7,817 bases of DNA from assembly GCA_013696185.1 (NCBI GenBank), contig JACCZA010000028.1:1-7817 (forward strand), read 5' to 3'. The notes beneath the pieces are model-generated. The model did no database searches. It was not told the DNA's origin and saw only the letters and a program-made list of their open reading frames with translations. Both the position numbers and the translations under genes were made by a program. Below, piece after piece: positions 1 through 5,361 of the stretch (position 1 is its first letter; each line of letters starts with the position of its first letter). This DNA comes from Actinomycetota bacterium. GTDB lineage: Bacteria > Actinomycetota > Thermoleophilia > Gaiellales > Gaiellaceae.

Positions 1-203
1 AGCACAGGAAGCTCGAGACGTTTGCCCTCGGGGCACCCCGGGAGGGGGGTCTGGGGGGAACCGTCAGGTTTCCCTCCACCGCTTCCCTCGACGAACGCTG
101 TTCGCAGGGAGACAGTTTCGAGCTCAGCGCAGGTGTGCTTCTAGGGCGAAGGGCGACTTGCTCGCCCGGGAGCCCACCCGGATGTTGGAGTCCGTAACTT
201 CAC
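1..203. other. Non-coding, hairpin-rich intergenic stretch
   Basis: I find no convincing gene here. Reading frames crossing it are shadows of hemQ or are low-complexity Arg-rich sequence. The plus-strand sequence can form several hairpins in a row: CCCTC (25-29) with GAGGG (42-46); positions 53-62 with 67-76 around a GTCA loop, using two G-U pairs; CCCT/AGGG (85-88/106-109) enclosing CGAAC/GTTCG (92-96/100-104); and GGGCGA/TCGCCC (151-156/162-167). This could be a structured RNA, the 5' leader of a minus-strand gene left of the window, or simply GC-rich DNA. I looked for signatures of RNase P RNA, tmRNA, SRP RNA, tRNA and rRNA and recognised none. Confidence 0.3.
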
Positions 204-232
204 CGCCCGGAAGAGCGCAGCTCTTCCGGGCG
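204..232 (-). terminator. Perfect stem-loop, probable hemQ terminator
   Basis: A perfect inverted repeat of 13 bp (204-216 against 220-232) closes a 3-nt loop at 217-219. It begins 3 nt after the hemQ TAG stop on the minus strand. No T-run follows (the minus strand continues GTGAAGTTACGG), so it resembles the U-poor hairpin terminators often proposed in high-GC actinobacteria. The symmetry means it could work in either direction, but the only gene ending beside it in this window is hemQ. Confidence 0.75.
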
Positions 233-235
233 AAG

Positions 236-898
236 CTATATGCGATCGAGAGCCGCGCGGACGTCGACGCTCGTGCCGACGAAGATGGGCGTGTCGCGCT
301 CGGTGTAGCGGCTCGCCTCGCTCTCGCGGAGCGTCAGCATCAGGTGCATGAAGTCGGCGGGCTCCTCGCACTCGAAGGCGGTCATGAACTCCTGGTCGTC
401 GATCCCGAAGGAGTACGTCGTGTGGTTCTGGATCGAGGCGAAGCGCGCGCCGATCGCGATGTGCTCGTCCATCGCCTGCTGGCGCTCCTCCGCCGGGAGG
501 GCGTACCAGGGACGCACCTTCACGAACGGGTAGACGACGAGGTAGGGGTGGCCTCGCGGCACGATGCGCCGCGCACGGCGCGCCTGGGTGTACTGGGAGG
601 CCTTCGTCGTCGCGAGGTAGGAGTACGGCGTCTCGAGCCAGCCGGCGAGCGCCGTCGCGTTCAGAGCGGCGCCGAGCTCGCCGAGATCGTCGTAGCGCTC
701 GGTGATCTTCCAGAGGAAGAAGTCGCAGTCGGGGCGCACGCCGGCGAGGGAGTACGCGCGGAGCCCCTCCATGCGAGACGCCCAGTGCTCGACGACCGCC
801 GCGAAGGCGTCCTTGGCTGCCTCACGCTCCTCGACCGGTAGACGTCGCCACGCCGGGTCGACGCGATAGAAGGTGTAGGCGACGTACTGGCCGCTCAC
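236..898 (-). CDS. hemQ: Coproheme decarboxylase HemQ/ChdC (chlorite dismutase family)
   Basis: This 220-aa protein belongs to the chlorite dismutase superfamily and matches HemQ/ChdC, which oxidatively decarboxylates Fe-coproporphyrin III to haem b, the last step of the coproporphyrin-dependent pathway of Gram-positive bacteria. It is cytoplasmic, with no signal peptide or membrane segment. The C-terminal half carries the family signature: YPFVK at 123-127, where Tyr123 aligns with the catalytic tyrosine and Lys127 with a conserved lysine; WYALPAEERQ at 131-140; and MDEH at 143-146, where His146 should be the proximal haem ligand. TYSFGIDDQEF (161-171) and the Thr/Leu/Arg-rich stretch near 189-202 also fit. 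The distal arginine of true chlorite dismutases is not evident at the aligned position (Asn158/His159), which favours HemQ over chlorite detoxification. The start is GTG with no Shine-Dalgarno but a well-placed TACGAT box. Length is close to that of short actinobacterial HemQ proteins. No other haem genes are in view. Confidence 0.9.
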   Translation of the reverse strand: MSGQYVAYTFYRVDPAWRRLPVEEREAAKDAFAAVVEHWASRMEGLRAYSLAGVRPDCDFFLWKITERYDDLGELGAALNATALAGWLETPYSYLATTKASQYTQARRARRIVPRGHPYLVVYPFVKVRPWYALPAEERQQAMDEHIAIGARFASIQNHTTYSFGIDDQEFMTAFECEEPADFMHLMLTLRESEASRYTERDTPIFVGTSVDVRAALDRI

Positions 899-910
899 GC
901 CAGGATCGTA
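899..910 (-). promoter_or_regulatory. Candidate -10 box for leaderless hemQ mRNA
   Basis: On the minus strand TACGAT occupies 910-905 and is followed by CCTGGC and then the GTG start at 898. The usual distance from a -10 box to the transcription start puts +1 exactly on the G of GTG, so the mRNA would have no leader. The lack of any Shine-Dalgarno sequence agrees. No -35-like hexamer is visible 16-18 bp upstream, which keeps confidence modest. If real, hemQ is transcribed independently of the glycosidase gene that ends 40 bp upstream. Confidence 0.35.
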
Positions 911-938
911 GTCGACGCCTGCAGGCCCGCCGCTCGGG

Positions 939-2390
939 CTAACGGAGCTCGAGCACGGGGCTCGTCAGCGTGCGCTCGGGTCCCGGGTTGACGGGAGCGC
1001 TCAGGCGCAGCCTGATGCGGTAGCGCCCCCGCGCGAGGGCGCTCGCCGGAAAGACGGCGCGCGAGAGCGTGCCGCCCGCGAGCGCGATCCGCTGCCTCGC
1101 AGCCGCGGCGCTCCTGCCGAGCCGCACGAGCCGTGCCTCGCCGGCGCAATCGATCGAGCAGAGGAGCCGGAACCCGACACCCTGCGCCGCGCGCAGTCCC
1201 GCGCCCCTCGGCCAGACGACGCGCCGTACGCCCGGCGTGAGCGCGAGACCTGGGCAGCGCGCGACGACACCCCGCCGCGCCTCGGACACGGCAGCCGCAA
1301 CGAGGGGCAAGCTGGTCTTCGGCGCACCGTCGGCGTAGAGCAGACCCGACTGCCAGCCGGCGCGCGCGGGCTCGTCGGCGAGGTGGAAGAGGAGGAGGCC
1401 GCTCACGGTTGGCTGGCAGAACGCGAGCTCGATCGCCTGCCGGTAGTAGGCCGCCTGGGTCGGCTCGTCGACCGGTCGGGTCGCCGGCACCTCGGCGCCC
1501 GTGTACGCCGCCGCCCGCTCCGCCGGGATCTGCGACTCGACGCCGAACTCGTCGTAGAGGATCGGCAGGGCCGACCCCGGCTGGGCGGTGCCGTCGAAGG
1601 CCTCTCCGAGCGCGGCCACGAGCTTGTCGTAGTCCGCGAGGCCGACGTTCAGATTCGACCGATGGACGGAATCGCGCGGCGCCTGGCTGGAGCTGTCGCC
1701 GTAGGGGTGGATCGCCAGCCCGTCCATCACGGGGAGGGCCCGGCCGCTGGCCCGGTAGGCAAGACCGAGGTCGCGGATGAACGTAATCGGCGCGTGGGTG
1801 TCGCGGCCGCTACCCGGCCGGTCGATGCCGCGCGGAGCGAGAGCGCCGCCCGCGACCGTCGTCTGCGGCGAGACCGCCTTCAGGGCGTCGTAGGTGCCGG
1901 CGAGGAGCGCGAGGTACGCGGGAGCGGCGGCGTTCGTCCCGTCCGGCTCGAACTGCGGCAACCAGAAGCGGTTGATGTTCGGCTCGTTGCCCACGATGAA
2001 GTCACGCAGCGTGGGGTAGGCGCGCGCGAGGGAGGCGGCGAACCGTGCGAACTCGGCGCGGCTCTCGTCGGTCAGCGGGGTCGTCCGGCTGCCGAAGTTG
2101 TAGATCGAGACGACGATGCGGATCCCGGTCAGCCTGGCCGCGGCCGCGAGGTTCGAGAGCTCCGTCGCCTCCTTCGCGGAGGGCTCGGTCTCGCCCGGCG
2201 TCCAGATCACCGTCACCCGCACGGAGTCGAGCCCCGCCAGGCGCAGCAAGCTGAGCTTCGCGCGCGCGCCGACCAGGTCCGGCTGCTTGACGAAGTCGTC
2301 GGCCACGCCGACGGCGAGCGTGGGACCGGCGGCAGACGCAGGCCCCGCGAGCGCGAGCCCGAGCACGACGGCGACGAGTCCGCGCACCAC
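939..2390 (-). CDS. Secreted glycoside hydrolase-like protein (clan GH-A TIM barrel) with C-terminal beta domain
   Basis: This 483-aa protein has an N-terminal signal peptide, with a hydrophobic core at 3-15 and likely cleavage after the AxA at 18-20. A TIM barrel resembling 'cellulase family' or GH39/GH5-type enzymes spans about 25-375. The barrel shows VGNEPN at 133-138, where Glu136 is the expected acid/base; IHPY at 227-230; and ILYDEFGVES at 277-286, where Glu281 is the likely nucleophile on strand beta-7. GWQSGLLYADG (345-355) precedes the last helix. Residues about 380-483 look like a small beta-sandwich with a CSIDC pair (411, 415) that could form a disulfide after export. I cannot name the substrate. 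The start is one of two tandem GTG codons (2390-2388 or 2387-2385). No Shine-Dalgarno is visible, but a good promoter lies directly upstream. A non-catalytic carbohydrate-binding role is possible, though both acidic residues are present. Confidence 0.8.
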   Translation of the reverse strand: MVRGLVAVVLGLALAGPASAAGPTLAVGVADDFVKQPDLVGARAKLSLLRLAGLDSVRVTVIWTPGETEPSAKEATELSNLAAAARLTGIRIVVSIYNFGSRTTPLTDESRAEFARFAASLARAYPTLRDFIVGNEPNINRFWLPQFEPDGTNAAAPAYLALLAGTYDALKAVSPQTTVAGGALAPRGIDRPGSGRDTHAPITFIRDLGLAYRASGRALPVMDGLAIHPYGDSSSQAPRDSVHRSNLNVGLADYDKLVAALGEAFDGTAQPGSALPILYDEFGVESQIPAERAAAYTGAEVPATRPVDEPTQAAYYRQAIELAFCQPTVSGLLLFHLADEPARAGWQSGLLYADGAPKTSLPLVAAAVSEARRGVVARCPGLALTPGVRRVVWPRGAGLRAAQGVGFRLLCSIDCAGEARLVRLGRSAAAARQRIALAGGTLSRAVFPASALARGRYRIRLRLSAPVNPGPERTLTSPVLELR

Positions 2391-2399
2391 CCGGGCGCG

Positions 2400-2428
2400 A
2401 TGATAACGGCTGGCTACGCTCCTCCCAA
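2400..2428 (-). promoter_or_regulatory. Sigma-70-like promoter for the glycosidase gene
   Basis: On the minus strand TTGGGA (2428-2423) and TATCAT (2405-2400) are separated by exactly 17 bp. They match the TTGACA and TATAAT consensus at 4/6 and 5/6 positions. The predicted +1 falls at about 2392-2393, only 1-3 nt before the first GTG at 2390, so the transcript would be leaderless or nearly so. The -35 element lies directly against the uvrC start codon, so this promoter and the uvrC promoter cannot easily be occupied together. Confidence 0.5.
2415..2420 (+). promoter_or_regulatory. Candidate -10 box for leaderless uvrC mRNA
   Basis: TACGCT is followed by 8 nt (CCTCCCAA) and the uvrC ATG at 2429. 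The predicted +1 lies at 2427-2429, within AAA of 'CCAAATG', giving a leader of 0-2 nt. No Shine-Dalgarno is present; the CCTCCC upstream is the complement of one. No -35 hexamer is seen at 16-18 bp. The box has the same TAnnnT form and start-proximal position as those of hemQ and the glycosidase. Confidence 0.4.
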
Positions 2429-4285
2429 ATGGACGAGCGCCTCGAGGCCAAGTTACGGACGCTGCCCACCAGGCCGGGCGTCTACCTCTTCCGCGACGAG
2501 CGGGCCGACGTCCTCTACGTGGGCAAGGCCAAGTCGCTGCGCCAGCGCGTCCGCAGCTACTTCGTGCGGGGCGGCGACGGGCGACCGTCGCTCCGCCAGC
2601 TCTCGGGCCGGATCGCCGACCTCGAGGTGATCGTGACCGGCTCCGAGGTGGAGGCGCTGCACCTCGAGCAGAACCTCGTCAAGCGCCACCGGCCGCCGTT
2701 CAACGTCCGCCTGCGGGACGACAAGTCCTTCCCGTACATCGCCGTGACGGTCGGGGAGGAGTACCCGCGCGTCATGTTCACGCGCGAGCGGCACCGCCGC
2801 GGCGTCGTCTACTTCGGCCCGTATGCGAACGCGAAGAAGGTGCGGGAGACGCTCGACGTGCTCAACCGCGCCTTCCAGTACCGGCCCTGCGAGGGGCCGA
2901 AGCCCGGCCGGCACTCCGGCATCCCGTGCCTCGACTACCACATCGAGCGCTGCCTCGCTCCCTGCGTCGGCTACGTCTCACCGGACGACTACCGCGCCGT
3001 GATCGACGCCGTGATCGAGTTCCTCTCGGGCGAGACCCGTCCGATCGTGCGGGAGCTCGAGCAGAAGATGCGCGGCGCCGCGGCGGCGGAGCGCTTCGAG
3101 GAGGCAGCGCGCTACCGGAACCGGCTCCAGGCGGTGCAGCACCTCGCCGAGCGCCAGGCGGCCGACCGCGCCTCGGTGGGGACGGTGGACGTGCTCGGCC
3201 TGGCGGTCGATGACGACCGCGCGGCGGTCCAGGTCTTCCAGCTCCGCGGCGGACGGCTCGTCGACCGTCACGGCTTCCACCTCGAGAACGTGGCCGGCCA
3301 GGACGTGACGACGGTGGTCGAGGCGTTCGGCCTCGAGTACTACGGCTCGGCGCCGAGCGTGCCGCCGCAGATCGTCGTCCCGCCTGCCGCGGGCGACTTG
3401 TCGGCGCTCGCCACGCTCCTCTCGGAGCGGCGTGGCGGCCGGGTCGAGGTGCGTACCGCCGAGCGGGGCGAGAAGCGTCGGCTGCAAGAGCTCGCGGGGC
3501 AGAACGCCGAGCTCGCCCTCAGGGTCGACTCGGACGCTCTCGAGCGGGGGCGCCGCCGCCGCATCCGCGCGCTCGAGGAGCTGCGGGAGGCGCTCAACCT
3601 CGAGAGCCTGCCGATCCGGATCGAATGCTTCGACATCTCGAACATCGGCACGGAGTCGCCCGTCGGCTCGATGGTCGTCTTCCGCGACGCGCAGCCCCTG
3701 AAGGCGCACTACCGCAAGTTCGCCATCCGCGGCGTCGAGGGCCAGGACGACTTCGCGGCCATGGCGGAGGTGATCTCCCGCCGCTTCGCGCGTCTCGGCG
3801 CTGCGGCCGCGAGCGCCGAGGAATACGACGAGAGCTTCGTGTCGGCGCCGAACCTCGTCGTGATCGACGGCGGCAAGGGCCAGCTCTCGGCAGCGCTCGC
3901 CGCCATGCAGGCCTACGACCTGCCCCGGGTGGCGGTGATCTCGCTGGCGAAGCGGATCGAGGAGGTCTTCGTGCCGGGACGCGCCGGCGCGGTCCTGCTC
4001 GACCCGAACGCACCTGGCCTCCAGCTGCTCCAGCGGATCCGCGACGAGGCGCATCGCTTCGCGCTCGGCTTCCATCGCCAGCGGCGCGAGACCCGGGCGT
4101 TCGCCTCGATCTTCGACGAGCTCGCCGGCATCGGGCCCGTGCGCCGTCGTGCGCTCCTGCGACACTTCGGCTCGATCGAGCGAGTGCTCGCCGCCTCGCC
4201 CGAGGAGCTCGAGGGAGTCCCCGAGCTGCCGGCGAAGACCGCGCGGGCGATCTACGCTCAGCTGCACAAGGCGGGAGGAGCATGA
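2429..4285 (+). CDS. uvrC: Excinuclease ABC subunit C (UvrC)
   Basis: UvrC is the 618-aa nuclease of the UvrABC nucleotide excision repair complex; it cuts 3' and then 5' of a lesion marked by UvrB. All expected parts are visible. The GIY-YIG domain (about 14-95) has GVYLF at 18-22, LYVGK at 29-33, Arg40 and the catalytic Glu80 in LEQN. Four cysteines (154, 167, 175, 179) occupy the region reported in E. coli UvrC to bind an Fe-S cluster. A UVR motif for UvrB binding covers about 208-240. The RNase H-like 5' nuclease has FDISN with Asp402, VIDGGKGQ with Asp480 and RDEAHRF with His542. Tandem helix-hairpin-helix motifs (about 565-612, with GIGPVRR) end the protein. Length and catalytic residues are normal, so it should be functional. 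It heads a four-gene plus-strand cluster, and its ATG is preceded by a start-proximal -10 box rather than a ribosome site. Confidence 0.97.
   Translation: MDERLEAKLRTLPTRPGVYLFRDERADVLYVGKAKSLRQRVRSYFVRGGDGRPSLRQLSGRIADLEVIVTGSEVEALHLEQNLVKRHRPPFNVRLRDDKSFPYIAVTVGEEYPRVMFTRERHRRGVVYFGPYANAKKVRETLDVLNRAFQYRPCEGPKPGRHSGIPCLDYHIERCLAPCVGYVSPDDYRAVIDAVIEFLSGETRPIVRELEQKMRGAAAAERFEEAARYRNRLQAVQHLAERQAADRASVGTVDVLGLAVDDDRAAVQVFQLRGGRLVDRHGFHLENVAGQDVTTVVEAFGLEYYGSAPSVPPQIVVPPAAGDLSALATLLSERRGGRVEVRTAERGEKRRLQELAGQNAELALRVDSDALERGRRRRIRALEELREALNLESLPIRIECFDISNIGTESPVGSMVVFRDAQPLKAHYRKFAIRGVEGQDDFAAMAEVISRRFARLGAAAASAEEYDESFVSAPNLVVIDGGKGQLSAALAAMQAYDLPRVAVISLAKRIEEVFVPGRAGAVLLDPNAPGLQLLQRIRDEAHRFALGFHRQRRETRAFASIFDELAGIGPVRRRALLRHFGSIERVLAASPEELEGVPELPAKTARAIYAQLHKAGGA
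4273..4280 (+). promoter_or_regulatory. Strong ribosome binding site deciding the lipoprotein start
   Basis: GGGAGGAG lies inside the last codons of uvrC. It is only 1-3 nt from the ATG at 4282 but 6-8 nt from the CTG at 4287, which is the ideal distance. The CTG is in frame with the lipoprotein and the ATG is not. The site therefore supports CTG initiation at 4287. Confidence 0.6.
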
Positions 4286-4308
4286 CCTGGTACGGCTGGC
4301 GCGACTGA
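4282..4308 (+). other. Eight-codon mini-ORF overlapping the uvrC stop
   Basis: An ATG overlaps the uvrC TGA in a classic ATGA junction, but its frame encodes only MTWYGWRD before a TGA at 4306-4308. It overlaps the first codons of the lipoprotein in another frame. It could be chance, a short regulatory peptide, or the remnant of the true lipoprotein start if one base is missing from the sequence. The Shine-Dalgarno spacing is too tight for efficient use of this ATG. Confidence 0.2.
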
Positions 4309-5036
4309 CGGCTCTCCTCGCTCTCGTGGCCGTCGCGGGCTGCGGTGGCGGCGACGACAGCGCGGGCACGACGACCGCGATACCCGGACCCACGGGGACG
4401 GCCCCCGCCCGGACGGTCCGGACGAGTGCGACGCCGGCCCCCGGGGAGACGCTGCTCCGCTTCGTGAAGGCTGCCGGACGAGGCGACGCCGCGACGATGT
4501 GGTCGCTCCTGACGCCCGCCACCCAGGCGAGCATCGGGCCGACGCTCGCGGGCTTCCGGGGCGGGGCCGCGCGGGAGTTCAGCGCGGGCCTCGGCACCCT
4601 CGCCCCGCAGGCGAAGGTGATCCTGTCGCAGCGTGTGGGCCGCTGGGGGGTGGCGGCCGTCGCCGGGGAGCGCTCGGTCAAGGGCAAGGCCGAGTACTTC
4701 GCCTACGGGGCGGCGCTGCAGCCGGAGCTCGGCGCCTGGCGGCTCGAGCTCGGCGGCGTGATCATCTCCGGCCTCGAGCCCGAGCCGCTGGCGCGGATCG
4801 ACGAGGAGCGCCCCACGGTCGGAGCGGGCATCGGGGCGGCGGCCGAGCTCGACGAGATCGCCCTCTGGGTCGACGGCGAGCGCCTGCCCGCGACCCCCGC
4901 CACCGACTCTCCGTTCACGGCGAAGCTCGCGGAGCAGCCCGCGCAGGCGCTCGAGCCCGGGCGCCACGAGGTCGTGGTCTTCGGGGGCACGATCGACACC
5001 GCCTCGGCGAGCGCCTGGACGTTCACGGTCGAGTAG
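4287..5036 (+). CDS. Lipoprotein of unknown function, apparently CTG-initiated
   Basis: Read from CTG at 4287, this 249-aa protein starts with a textbook lipoprotein signal: Arg3 and Arg6, a Leu/Ala/Val core, and VAGC with the lipidated Cys19, followed by a GGGDD stretch and a Thr/Pro/Gly-rich linker to about residue 52. It should be anchored on the outer face of the membrane. Residues about 53-165 (ETLLRFVKAAGRGDAATMWS onward) look like an NTF2-like or other alpha+beta ligand-binding fold. Residues about 168-249 are beta-rich and resemble an Ig-like domain, ending in WTFTVE. I know no function. In this frame there is no ATG, GTG or TTG between an ATG at 4149, deep in uvrC, and the signal peptide. 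Starting at 4149 would add about 46 Ser/Arg-rich residues before the signal, so I reject it. It begins 1 nt after uvrC ends and is probably translated from the same mRNA. A one-base sequencing error that hides an ATG start is the main alternative. Confidence 0.75.
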   Translation: MVRLARLTALLALVAVAGCGGGDDSAGTTTAIPGPTGTAPARTVRTSATPAPGETLLRFVKAAGRGDAATMWSLLTPATQASIGPTLAGFRGGAAREFSAGLGTLAPQAKVILSQRVGRWGVAAVAGERSVKGKAEYFAYGAALQPELGAWRLELGGVIISGLEPEPLARIDEERPTVGAGIGAAAELDEIALWVDGERLPATPATDSPFTAKLAEQPAQALEPGRHEVVVFGGTIDTASASAWTFTVE

Positions 5037-5046
5037 GGGCCGGTCG

Positions 5047-5352
5047 GTGGAGATCTACGACCTGCGGGTCACCGTCGAGCGGATCGAGGGCCGCTCGGTC
5101 TGCGGCCTGCAGGTCGGCGACTTCTTCGAGGTGACCGAGAGCAGCCGCCTGCGGATCCCCGCCGGGCGTCACTTCTGCATCTACGCCCTGCAGTCGATCC
5201 TGCCGCTGCTCCCGGCGAAGCAGCGTCGCCTGCCTGACGAGGACTGGCTCGAGCAGGAGACCTTCGCTGCCTGCCCCGACGCCGAGGAGCGCCTGATCAT
5301 GCGCATCGAGCGGATCGGCGAGCGCACGATGCGCGCCTCCGACCTGACGTAG
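5047..5352 (+). CDS. TIGR04076 family protein
   Basis: This is a small cytoplasmic protein of 101 aa without signal or membrane segment. It matches the uncharacterised TIGR04076 family: an N-terminal beta strand with a VxVxRIEG pattern, then C-G-L-Q-VGD-FEV (Cys19, Gly23-Asp25), CIYALQS with Cys44 at 44-50, and ACPD with Cys76 at 75-78 before a final beta strand. The three spaced cysteines are the most conserved-looking points and suggest metal binding or redox chemistry (inference). The start is GTG at 5047, with AGGGG at 5035-5039 as ribosome site 7 nt upstream, overlapping the lipoprotein stop. It sits 10 nt after the lipoprotein and 9 nt before the LLM oxidoreductase, so cotranscription is likely. 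The C-terminal tail (about 92-101) is longer than I expect for the family. Confidence 0.8.
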   Translation: MEIYDLRVTVERIEGRSVCGLQVGDFFEVTESSRLRIPAGRHFCIYALQSILPLLPAKQRRLPDEDWLEQETFAACPDAEERLIMRIERIGERTMRASDLT

Positions 5353-5361
5353 GCCCGCCTG

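Noticed and set aside
1..200. Known structural RNA (tmRNA, RNase P, SRP, 6S)
   Set aside because: None of the sequence signatures I know for these RNAs could be found on either strand.
924..940. Hairpin GCCCG/CGGGC at the glycosidase stop
   Set aside because: A 5-6 bp stem overlapping the stop codon with no T-run is expected by chance at this GC content; a weak terminator cannot be excluded.
1383..2630. Plus-strand open frame of 415 codons opposite the glycosidase
   Set aside because: Arg-rich shadow without motifs; the glycosidase on the other strand has a signal peptide and catalytic motifs.
4149..4286. Start of the lipoprotein at the ATG at 4149
   Set aside because: It would place about 46 Ser/Arg-rich residues before a normal signal peptide and overlap uvrC deeply in another frame.
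2978..4687. Minus-strand open frame of 569 codons opposite uvrC
   Set aside because: It is a high-GC antisense shadow, rich in Arg/Ala/Glu/Val with no domain, and lies opposite a complete uvrC.
3594..4967. Minus-strand open frame of 457 codons
   Set aside because: Low-complexity Arg/Gly/Ala/Pro sequence opposite uvrC and the lipoprotein, which both have clear protein features.
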